NCBI GenBank assembly: GCA_018812905.1
Contig: JAHJCN010000051.1
Span: 1-32,648 of the forward strand
From: Patescibacteria group bacterium
Lineage (GTDB): Bacteria > Patescibacteriota > Patescibacteriia > Magasanikbacterales > GWA2-37-8
Length of the DNA stretch: 32,648 nucleotides
Direction of reading: 5' to 3'
Each line of letters begins with the position of its first letter. The first letter of the stretch is position 1. Shown here one piece after another: positions 1 to 6,417 of this stretch. The notes under the pieces are model-generated. The model saw nothing but the letters and a program-made list of their open reading frames with translations, did not search any database and was not told the origin of the DNA. The position numbers and the translations under genes are program-made.

Positions 1-52
1 CTATTAAATTGACACGTTTGCGTTTGTAACATTCCGCCTCAAGGAGGGTGAG

Positions 53-316
53 ATGACTTTTGACGAATTTGTAAGGGAGTTCAATCGTCTCAAGGAGATG
101 GGAGAGTTGAGCGAGGAAGAGCACACGAGGGCGATGTCTTTTGTGAGGATGATCTGCGTGTCGGTCTTGCGCCGACACGGCAAGTGGATGAAGCCCCCGA
201 CAAGGCTGGTGGCATTCCCGGAGGACCTCCCGCACGGGACAAAGCTCACGCCGCAGGAGAAGCGTGAAGCCGAAAGGTTCACTGACTACCTGGACGAGCT
301 CCAACGCCCGTCCTGA
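53..316 (+). CDS. Small hypothetical protein, 87 aa, GC-rich with strong SD
   Basis: I do not recognise this protein. It is hydrophilic and rich in charged residues, with no signal peptide or membrane segment; the first 35 residues look helical (repeated E, R, K and hydrophobic spacing), followed by a Pro/Lys-rich middle and a second acidic-basic helix at the C-terminus. The start is well supported: a perfect AAGGAGG lies at 41-47, five bases before the ATG. Such a site is absent from nearly all other genes here. Over 61-300 the GC content is about 57 percent by hand count, against 32-43 percent in sample lines of neighbouring genes. The gene ends just before a GC-rich hairpin and is followed by a second small gene of the same style, which suggests a pair of accessory genes, possibly acquired. 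Function unknown. Confidence 0.62.
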   Translation: MTFDEFVREFNRLKEMGELSEEEHTRAMSFVRMICVSVLRRHGKWMKPPTRLVAFPEDLPHGTKLTPQEKREAERFTDYLDELQRPS

Positions 317-330
317 ATGCTACCGCAACG

Positions 331-372
331 CCCCACGCCCGCCACGTCTTTAGAGACAACGCGGGCGCGGGG
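331..372 (+). terminator. GC-rich hairpin after the first small gene
   Basis: The arms 331-342 (ccccacgcccgc) and 361-372 (gcgggcgcgggg) pair with a single A-C mismatch, and a small inner stem (gtct 346-349 with agac 354-357) sits in the loop. No run of T follows directly, so it is a strong structure but an imperfect intrinsic terminator. It separates the two GC-rich small genes. Confidence 0.4.
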
Positions 373-478
373 CACACTATTTATTGGAAATTATAGTGGT
401 CTCGGCGTGTGTTAAGTGAAGTGAATTTTTTGACTTTACTTACGATATGCTTGGATTGCTAACCCGAAGGAGGCGGAA

Positions 479-745
479 ATGGCCACAATCGATCAGGTTC
501 TCAACGTGAAGACGGAGGAGGATGTCGTTGCCTTCGGCGGTGTCAAGGAGGTGGCGAAGAAGGTATTCAAACCCGCCGACCGAGGCGGGTTTGAGACGGT
601 GACCTGCTGGTGTGAGAAGGGCTTCTGTGCGGGGCGCGACTGGCTCTCCATCCCCGCGTCGGATTTTGTAAATATTATCAAATCTGACCCGCATGGTCGA
701 AGTCTGGTGTTTCCGCGGGTCGCCGTCACACCAAAAAGTCGATAG
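479..745 (+). CDS. Small hypothetical protein, 88 aa, GC-rich with strong SD
   Basis: I do not recognise this protein. It has no signal peptide or membrane helix and carries two cysteines close together (CWC, around residues 42-44) and a third shortly after (GFC), which could bind a metal, but the pattern matches no family I know. A perfect AAGGAGG at 467-473 stands five bases before the ATG, exactly as in the preceding small gene. GC over 481-720 is about 57 percent by hand count. Residues 30-39 (FKPADRGGFE) are encoded by a perfect palindrome (567-594), so part of the protein may derive from an inserted repeat. A TTGACT at 430-435 has no convincing -10 partner. The gene ends next to the rsmI promoter. 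Function unknown. Confidence 0.58.
   Translation: MATIDQVLNVKTEEDVVAFGGVKEVAKKVFKPADRGGFETVTCWCEKGFCAGRDWLSIPASDFVNIIKSDPHGRSLVFPRVAVTPKSR
567..594. repeat. Perfect 11-bp palindrome inside a coding region
   Basis: The arms tcaaacccgcc (567-577) and ggcgggtttga (584-594) are perfectly complementary around a six-base loop. No T-run follows on either strand, so it is not a normal terminator. Its arms resemble those of the greA terminator (acccgcc and ggcgggtttt, 26834-26856), which hints at a shared repeat family or at common terminator composition. Confidence 0.6.
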
Positions 746-747
746 AA

Positions 748-776
748 TTGCCTTTTTTCGCTCATTTTGCTAAGAT
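748..776 (+). promoter_or_regulatory. Sigma70-type promoter of rsmI
   Basis: TTGCCT (748-753) and TAAGAT (771-776) are separated by exactly 17 bases. Counting seven bases on from the -10 box puts the transcription start at about 783, next to the ATG at 784, so the rsmI mRNA is probably leaderless. The in-frame TTG at 748 that could be taken as a start is the -35 box. Confidence 0.65.
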
Positions 777-783
777 ACATCAT

Positions 784-1503
784 ATGCAAAATAACGCTAT
801 ATATGTCGTGGCAACGCCAATCGGTAATTTTGGCGATATTAGTTTGCGCGCTTTGGAAACACTAAAGAGCGTTGATGTTATATTATGCGAAGACACGAGG
901 GTGACAAAAAATTTATTAAACCATTATGGAATCAAAAAGCCTTTAATGAGCTATCACCAACACAGTGATGCCAGAAAAGTAAAAGAAATTTTGGCGTTAT
1001 TGGATATGGGCAAGAACTTGGCCTTGGTGACAGATGCCGGGACACCGGGCATTTCCGACCCGGGGAATATGTTGGTGCAGAGTGTTGTTGCGAGTATGGC
1101 TACTTCCTCTAAAGGTGAGATTGCTTCGTCGCCCGTCGGGACTCATCACAATGACAGTGTTATTCCGATTCCTGGGGCGTCGGCAGTGATAACGGCGTTG
1201 TCCATATCAGGTTTTCCCACCGACAAATTTACTTTTTTTGGCTTTCCTCCGCATAAGAATAAGAGGCAGAAATATTTTAAGGAGATTGCGGTATGTGAAC
1301 ATACGGCCGTGTTCTACGAATCGGGCCATAGAATTTTAAAATGTTTAGCGGAATTGAAAGAAGTTTTACAACCGGAAAGAAAAATGGTCGTTTGTCGCGA
1401 GCTCACCAAGAAATTTGAGACAATTTATCGAGGAACAATCGATGAGGTTATCGCTAATATGAAAAACGAAAAAGGAGAATTTGTTGTGATAATCAATAGC
1501 TAA
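784..1503 (+). CDS. rsmI: 16S rRNA (cytidine(1402)-2'-O)-methyltransferase RsmI
   Basis: RsmI uses S-adenosylmethionine to methylate the 2'-O of C1402 in the decoding centre of 16S rRNA. The family is recognised by its N-terminus (YVVATPIGNFGDISLRAL), the CEDTR motif near residue 36, the glycine-rich LVTDAGTPGISDPG around 81-94 and PIPGASA around 128-134. With the ATG at 784 the product is 239 residues, slightly short for the family because the C-terminal tail is minimal. An in-frame TTG at 748 would add 12 residues but lies in the promoter. Odd feature: between the DPG loop and PIPGAS there are about 20 extra residues (about 101-126), part of which is encoded by a palindromic repeat at 1118-1155 also found in tatD. 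The enzyme should still fold, since this is a loop between the two halves of the fold, but activity was not tested. Confidence 0.93.
   Translation: MQNNAIYVVATPIGNFGDISLRALETLKSVDVILCEDTRVTKNLLNHYGIKKPLMSYHQHSDARKVKEILALLDMGKNLALVTDAGTPGISDPGNMLVQSVVASMATSSKGEIASSPVGTHHNDSVIPIPGASAVITALSISGFPTDKFTFFGFPPHKNKRQKYFKEIAVCEHTAVFYESGHRILKCLAELKEVLQPERKMVVCRELTKKFETIYRGTIDEVIANMKNEKGEFVVIINS
1118..1155 (-). repeat. Inserted repeat element, copy 1 (in rsmI)
   Basis: The reverse complement of this stretch begins gtcattg and ends gcgacgaagcaatct, matching the copy in tatD (5974-6012) at both ends and most of the middle. In the rsmI frame it is read as EIASSPVGTHHND, in a place where RsmI proteins normally have only a short link. 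ATTGC and GCAAT near the ends form a short terminal inverted repeat. Confidence 0.7.
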
Positions 1504-1522
1504 CAATTTGTCTGATTGTTAG
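1500..1522 (+). terminator. AT-rich hairpin between rsmI and metG
   Basis: ctaacaat (1500-1507) and attgttag (1515-1522) form a perfect eight-pair stem around a seven-base loop that begins at the rsmI stop codon. The following bases (ttgttaattg) are only partly T. It may be a weak terminator or an mRNA 3' end; the rest of the gap consists of near-repeats of ttgttaattg. Confidence 0.35.
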
Positions 1523-1549
1523 TTGTTAATTGCTAATTGTTAATCATTT

Positions 1550-3079
1550 ATGAATAAATTCTACATTACAACCGCAATCCCATACGCCAACGCAGATCCG
1601 CACATCGGACACGCTTTGGAAATTTTATACGCCGACATCATGGCGCGCTACAAGCGCTTGATCGGCAATGACGTATATTTTTTAACAGGCACGGATGAAC
1701 ACGGACAGAAAATGTTTAAGGCCGCCGTGGAGGCGGGGAAATCGGTGGAAGAATTCGCCGCGGAAAAATCGGCTAAGTATTTGGAGCTTGCCGATAGTTG
1801 GAATATCACTAATGATGATTTTATCCGCACAACCGAAGATCGCCACATGAATGCCGCGCAAAAATTTTGGGAAGAGTCGTTAAAAAATGGAAATATTTAC
1901 AAAAAGGATTATTCCGGACTCTATTGCGTGGGATGCGAAGCATATAAGACGGAAAAAGATTTGGTGGATGGAAAATGCTCGGATCATGGCACCGTGCCAG
2001 AAATAATCAAAGAAGAAAATTATTTTTTCCGCTTGTCCGCATTTCAAGAACCGCTTGAATTTTTATTTGAACAAAACAAGACGTTTGTGTATCCGCAAAG
2101 CAGATACAATGAAATGCACAATATCTTGAAATTCGGCTTGGAAGATGTGAGCATTTCCCGCTCCAAAGAAAAATTGTCTTGGGGCGTTCCCGTTCCCGGA
2201 GATGATAGCCAGGTGATGTATGTTTGGTTTGACGCGTTAACGAATTATGTGACGGCGCTTGGATATGGATCAACCGAAAATGAGTTGTTTCAAAAATTTT
2301 GGCCGGCGGACGCGCATGTGATCGGCAAGGAAATCAATCGTTTCCACTCTTTGCTTTGGCCGGCAATGCTGATGTCCGTAAATTTGGAATTGCCAAAACA
2401 AATCGCGGTTCATGGTTGGATTACTGTGAACGGTCAAAAGATGAGTAAAACCATCGGGAACGTGATTGATCCGCTGAAAGTTATTGAAAACCACCCGCTA
2501 GAAGCCGTGCGATATTTTTTGGCGCGAGAAATCCCGTTTGATAATGATGGAGATTTTTCCGAGGAAAAATTTAAGGATAGATTCAACGCGGATTTGGCCA
2601 ATGGCCTTGGCAATTTAACGAATCGTATATTGACGATGGTGGAAAAATATTGCGGGGGAGTTGTGCCAAAAACTTCCACGGAAGACGGCGAGCTCATTGG
2701 AAAATTAACCGACGATGTTTGGCCGACATATTTGGAAAAAATGGAAGAATTTGATTTTGTCCATGCTTTGGAAGCAACTTGGAAATTCGTGGCATTTTGC
2801 GATCACATGATTTCCGATAGACAGCCGTGGGCAATGGCCAAAGCCGGAAAGCAGAATGAGCTGGAAGATTTGCTATATCATTTGTGTGAGTCCTTGCGCC
2901 ATATCGCGCTTATGATCTGGCCGGTAATGCCGGAAACCGCGGAAAAAATATTTGTTCAGCTGGGTTTGGATGTTGGAAAAGAGTTGGGCAAATCTTTGAA
3001 TGATTTGCGACAGTGGGTGGAATTGACAGTTGGGAACAGGATAATAAAAGGGGACGCTTTATTTCCGAGATTGGAATAG
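1550..3079 (+). CDS. metG: Methionyl-tRNA synthetase
   Basis: This class I synthetase charges tRNA-Met, including the initiator, with methionine using ATP in the cytoplasm. The HIGH motif is present as HIGH at residues 18-21 and the KMSKT loop at 297-301. Residues 126-146 hold one zinc knuckle of the C-x2-C and C-x2-H kind (Cys126, Cys129, Cys143, His146), as in the single-knuckle MetRS group represented by Thermus. The 509 residues cover the catalytic, stem-contact and anticodon-binding helical domains; the C-terminal tRNA-binding domain found in longer bacterial versions is absent. The start ATG follows a T-rich gap with no ribosome site, which is typical of this window. Its neighbour cvpA begins 36 bases downstream. 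Confidence 0.97.
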   Translation: MNKFYITTAIPYANADPHIGHALEILYADIMARYKRLIGNDVYFLTGTDEHGQKMFKAAVEAGKSVEEFAAEKSAKYLELADSWNITNDDFIRTTEDRHMNAAQKFWEESLKNGNIYKKDYSGLYCVGCEAYKTEKDLVDGKCSDHGTVPEIIKEENYFFRLSAFQEPLEFLFEQNKTFVYPQSRYNEMHNILKFGLEDVSISRSKEKLSWGVPVPGDDSQVMYVWFDALTNYVTALGYGSTENELFQKFWPADAHVIGKEINRFHSLLWPAMLMSVNLELPKQIAVHGWITVNGQKMSKTIGNVIDPLKVIENHPLEAVRYFLAREIPFDNDGDFSEEKFKDRFNADLANGLGNLTNRILTMVEKYCGGVVPKTSTEDGELIGKLTDDVWPTYLEKMEEFDFVHALEATWKFVAFCDHMISDRQPWAMAKAGKQNELEDLLYHLCESLRHIALMIWPVMPETAEKIFVQLGLDVGKELGKSLNDLRQWVELTVGNRIIKGDALFPRLE

Positions 3080-3115
3080 TATCTTCAACAAATTATTAAA
3101 ATTTAATTTGGGATT

Positions 3116-3640
3116 ATGTCGTACTTTGACATTGTCCTCCTGGTAATATTGGGAGGGTTCGCATTGTTCGGACTGTATTCGGGTTTTATTAGCGCGATGG
3201 GTTCTCTGTTTGGAACTGTCATTGCAACTTTTATTGCCATTCGCGTATATGAGCCAACGGCTTGGTGGATAGGCCACTACACCGGATGGGGCGAAAACAC
3301 AACGCGCGTTGTTGTGTTCGTCGTTCTATTTTTTGTTTTAAATCGTCTAGTCGGCCTGCTTTTTTGGTTGTTTGAAAAGATTTTGACTGTCGTGATTCGA
3401 GTTCCGTTTATTCGGAGCGTGGACAGAATTTTAGGTCTGACGCTTGGGTTGTTGGAAGGTGTTCTGGCTATGGGTTTGGTGTTCTATTTTGTCGCTCGGT
3501 TTCCAATCAGCGATTGGTTTATGAAGGAAATGGCAGGATCGGTTGTAGTCGCAATTGTTGTTCAACCGGTAAAGATTTTGTTGCCACTATTGCCAGAGGC
3601 GATTAAACTTTTGAAAAGCACCGTGTCAAATGTATTGTAG
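3116..3640 (+). CDS. CvpA family membrane protein
   Basis: A 174-residue inner-membrane protein with four hydrophobic segments at about 5-22, 27-45, 62-88 and 105-130. The opening (YFDIVLLVILGGFALFGLYSGF) and the glycine-rich first hairpin are typical of the CvpA family, named for colicin V production, whose biochemical role is not settled. The start at 3116 has no ribosome site; a weak promoter-like pair TTGGAA (3071) and TATTAA (3094), with a 17-base spacer, may serve it. The following lipoprotein gene starts two bases after the stop, so the two are probably cotranscribed and may act together at the cell envelope, which is inference from position only. Confidence 0.8.
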   Translation: MSYFDIVLLVILGGFALFGLYSGFISAMGSLFGTVIATFIAIRVYEPTAWWIGHYTGWGENTTRVVVFVVLFFVLNRLVGLLFWLFEKILTVVIRVPFIRSVDRILGLTLGLLEGVLAMGLVFYFVARFPISDWFMKEMAGSVVVAIVVQPVKILLPLLPEAIKLLKSTVSNVL

Positions 3641-3642
3641 TT

Positions 3643-5472
3643 ATGCAAAAAAAATTGTTCGCATCGATTTTATTCGCAATAATGTTTCTTTCGGGATGCG
3701 TCTATTGGCCTACCATAAAAGCCGAACAATTTGATTCTGATTTGATTTTGAAGCCGGAGGAAACCGCTGGAAATTCAGCAAAAAATGAATATCAATATAC
3801 TGTGCCTTGGGATTCGTCTATTTTTGACGAATATTATGCCAACGCAAGAAATGTTCCGGAGATTGGAGACGTGCGCGGAGGAATTGTACCGCATCATCTT
3901 TTAGCCGGATATATCCCGGCTACTTTTTTTAAAAAATTGGAGAAACAAAAACCATCATTGATTATTCTTCTGGGACCGAATCATTTAAACGCCGGTGGTG
4001 CCAACGCCATTTCCACATTGCTCGATTGGCAAACCCCGTATGGGGTTGTGCGTACGGACAAAGAACTGGTTGGAAGGTTGGCCGAAAGGGGAATAGTTAA
4101 GATTCAGGAAGAAATAATGAAAGACGAGCACAGTATCTATTCCATTTTGCCGTTCATGGCGAAATCTGTTCCGAATGCTAAGGTTTTGCCGATAATTTTT
4201 AGCTACAAAACAGATGTCGGCAAGCTCAATGAAATTTTGGCTGTGCTGTTGCCGCAATTACCAAAGGACGCGGTTGTGGTTTCCTCTGTTGATTTTTCAC
4301 ATTATCAAACATTGGACGCGTCTAATTTTCACGACGAACTGTCGCGCGCGGTCATCAAAAATTTTGACTACGGTCGGTTGGATAATTTGGAAGTTGATTC
4401 CGCTCCCAGCCTATATTTGATGATGCGCCTACTTGAAAACATGAGCGCCCAGAGAGTGGCGTTTGAAATATCCGATAATTCGGCGCACTTATTAAACGAT
4501 GCCACTTTGAAAGAGGGGACGAGTTATTTTTCGCCATATTTTGTGGACGGAGTGAAGGAGAAAGAAAAAATTGCCAGTATTTTGAATTTTGGCGATCTTA
4601 TGCTGGATAGAGACGTCAAGCAGAAAATAGACGCCAATTCAAGTGATTATTTGCTTTCCAAGCTTGCGGGTCAAGAGAATAGGTTTTTTCTTGGAATGGA
4701 CGCGATCGGAGCTAACCTGGAGGGTCCGTTTGCGAATTATCGCCGTCCCACAAGCAAAAGCATAGCTTTTCAATTTGATCCGAAATTGATTTTGATGCTG
4801 AAGAAGTATAATTTTTCCATATTGAATAATGCCAACAATCATACGCTGGACATGGGCAAGGATGGTTTTGTTGAATCACAAAACAATTTAATGAAGGCTG
4901 GAATTGATTATTATGGCGCGCAATATGATATTGATGATAATTCGTATGTTATAAAAAAAGTTGGAGATTACAACATTGCTTTTCTGGGATTGAACGATAC
5001 AAATGCCCGAGTAAATTTAAAGCTAACGAAGAGCATCGTTGAAAAAATTAAACCCAAGTCGGATTTTATTATCGCCAATGTGCATTGGGGGCAAGAATAT
5101 CAAAAAACATCGAATTCATTACAGCGCAAACTGGCGCGTGAACTAATTGATTTGGGTGTTGATGCAATTATAGGGCACCATCCCCACGTTGTGCAAGAAA
5201 TGGAAATTTATAAAAATCGCCCTATTTTTTATTCACTCGGAAATTTTGTCTTTGATCAATATTTTTCCGAAGCCACGCAACAGGAATTGGGAGTTGGGTT
5301 GGTATTTAGGGACAAGTCTATTTCCGCCTACGTTTTTCCATTGCAAAGCGTGAAAAGCCAAATTTCGCAGATGAACTATGCCAACGCGATAAAATTTACG
5401 AGCGACTGGACCGCGAAAAGTCGATTGGGCGATAATAAATTTAATAATTTTAATCTGAAAATAAATTTTTAA
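3643..5472 (+). CDS. Lipoprotein with MEMO-like and CapA-like domains
   Basis: A 609-residue exported fusion. Residues 1-19 are a lipoprotein signal ending in the lipobox LSGC, so Cys19 would be lipidated and the protein anchored outside the membrane. Residues about 75-300 match the MEMO/AmmeMemoRadiSam-B family: VPHH (82-85), LGPNH (110-114) and VDFSHY (216-221). The third metal ligand of MEMO, usually Cys in a CG motif, appears to be Ser here. Residues about 312-565 match the CapA/PgsA metallophosphatase-like family: NFGD (315-318), NLEGPF, NNANNH (395-400), HWGQE (from 481) and GHHPH (511-515). CapA proteins are tied to poly-gamma-glutamate or other surface polymers. The partner genes of AmmeMemoRadiSam (AMMECR1, radical SAM) are not in this window. 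A role in the cell surface is likely; the reaction is unknown. Confidence 0.82.
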   Translation: MQKKLFASILFAIMFLSGCVYWPTIKAEQFDSDLILKPEETAGNSAKNEYQYTVPWDSSIFDEYYANARNVPEIGDVRGGIVPHHLLAGYIPATFFKKLEKQKPSLIILLGPNHLNAGGANAISTLLDWQTPYGVVRTDKELVGRLAERGIVKIQEEIMKDEHSIYSILPFMAKSVPNAKVLPIIFSYKTDVGKLNEILAVLLPQLPKDAVVVSSVDFSHYQTLDASNFHDELSRAVIKNFDYGRLDNLEVDSAPSLYLMMRLLENMSAQRVAFEISDNSAHLLNDATLKEGTSYFSPYFVDGVKEKEKIASILNFGDLMLDRDVKQKIDANSSDYLLSKLAGQENRFFLGMDAIGANLEGPFANYRRPTSKSIAFQFDPKLILMLKKYNFSILNNANNHTLDMGKDGFVESQNNLMKAGIDYYGAQYDIDDNSYVIKKVGDYNIAFLGLNDTNARVNLKLTKSIVEKIKPKSDFIIANVHWGQEYQKTSNSLQRKLARELIDLGVDAIIGHHPHVVQEMEIYKNRPIFYSLGNFVFDQYFSEATQQELGVGLVFRDKSISAYVFPLQSVKSQISQMNYANAIKFTSDWTAKSRLGDNKFNNFNLKINF

Positions 5473-5499
5473 ACATTCAGAACATTTACCTTGGTTATT

Positions 5500-6414
5500 A
5501 TGATTGATTCACATTGCCATATTCAATTCAATGCCTACAAAGACGACGCTGATGAGGTGATAAAAAGATGTCGTGAAAAAAATGTCACCATGAATTGCGT
5601 TGGATCGCAGAGAGACACTAGTGTTCGCGCCGTTGAATACGCGGAAAAATATGATAGTATTTTTGCCACCGTTGGCCTGCATCCGGTTCATATTTCGTCC
5701 ACCGAAGTTGATGAAGAAGAAATTCGTTTTCAATCGCGAGAAGAAGGATTTGATTATGAATTTTATAAAAAACTGGCCTCACATCCAAAAGTGATTGGAA
5801 TAGGGGAGTGCGGATTGGAATTGTTTCACCTTCCTCCGAACATTAATCGCGAAGAAGTTATTACCAAGCAAACGGTGGGATTTATGGCGCAATACAATTT
5901 GGCGAAAGAATTGCGTTTACCGATGGTGATTCATGTGCGAGACGCGCATCAGGAGATGATTGAATTATTAAGTGTCATTGCGAGAAGCGAGGGACGAGCG
6001 ACGAAGCAATCTTTAAAAATCAAGATTACAGCACCGCATCACCACGGTGAGTGTAGCACCATCGCGGGCGTTGTCCACTGCTTCACCGGCAACTGGCAGT
6101 TCGCACAGGAATATCTAAAGCTGGGCTTGTACATCGGCTTCACCGGCGTGATAACTTTTCCGGCGAAAAAAACCGACCCAAAGTCTCAAGAAGAACTGCT
6201 TGAGGTTGTAAAAAATTGTCCACGGGATAGGATATTGATTGAAACGGACGCCCCATATTTGGCGCCCCAAGCCTACCGTGGCAAGCGTTGCGAACCTTGG
6301 ATGGTGGTGGAAGTCGCCAAGAAAATCGCTGAAATCCGTGGGTTGTCTTTGGAAGAGGTAGTTAAATTGACTGAAGAGAATACGCGAAGATTGTTTTATA
6401 AAATTAACATCTAA
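5500..6414 (+). CDS. tatD: TatD family metal-dependent hydrolase
   Basis: TatD/YcfH proteins are TIM-barrel enzymes with two metal ions, described as DNases. The ligands are visible: HCH at residues 5-7, Glu103 in GECGLE, His145 in VIHVRDAH, His193 in VVHCF and Asp250 in ETDAPYL. The protein is 304 residues from the ATG at 5500; an in-frame TTG at 5491 would add three residues but is less likely. Odd feature: between RDAHQEMIELL and the VVHCF strand lie about 30 extra residues (about 158-189), and residues 159-171 (VIARSEGRATKQS) are encoded by a repeat at 5974-6012 that also sits in rsmI. The following H/P/G-rich stretch may be further insertion. The frame stays open, so the gene is probably functional. 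The kinase gene starts three bases after the stop. Confidence 0.9.
   Translation: MIDSHCHIQFNAYKDDADEVIKRCREKNVTMNCVGSQRDTSVRAVEYAEKYDSIFATVGLHPVHISSTEVDEEEIRFQSREEGFDYEFYKKLASHPKVIGIGECGLELFHLPPNINREEVITKQTVGFMAQYNLAKELRLPMVIHVRDAHQEMIELLSVIARSEGRATKQSLKIKITAPHHHGECSTIAGVVHCFTGNWQFAQEYLKLGLYIGFTGVITFPAKKTDPKSQEELLEVVKNCPRDRILIETDAPYLAPQAYRGKRCEPWMVVEVAKKIAEIRGLSLEEVVKLTEENTRRLFYKINI
5974..6012 (+). repeat. Inserted repeat element, copy 2 (in tatD)
   Basis: A 39-base element running from gtcattg to gcgacgaagcaatct, with ATTGC and GCAAT as short terminal inverted repeats. It is the same element as the reverse complement of 1118-1155 in rsmI. It is read in frame as VIARSEGRATKQS, in a surface-loop position of the TatD fold. 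Confidence 0.78.
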
Positions 6415-6417
6415 CAT

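Noticed and set aside
9-37. TTGACA at 9-14 as the promoter of the first small gene
   Set aside because: No acceptable -10 box lies 16-18 bases downstream; the nearest candidate, TAACAT, has a 12-base spacer.
430-463. TTGACT at 430-435 as the promoter of the second small gene
   Set aside because: The sequence at the proper spacing (ggattg) is not a -10 box; other candidates are too close or too far.
317-478. Integron-like attC site or cassette array around the two small genes
   Set aside because: A GTTAAGT at 411-417 fits one core half, but no matching RYYYAAC partner and no integrase were seen.
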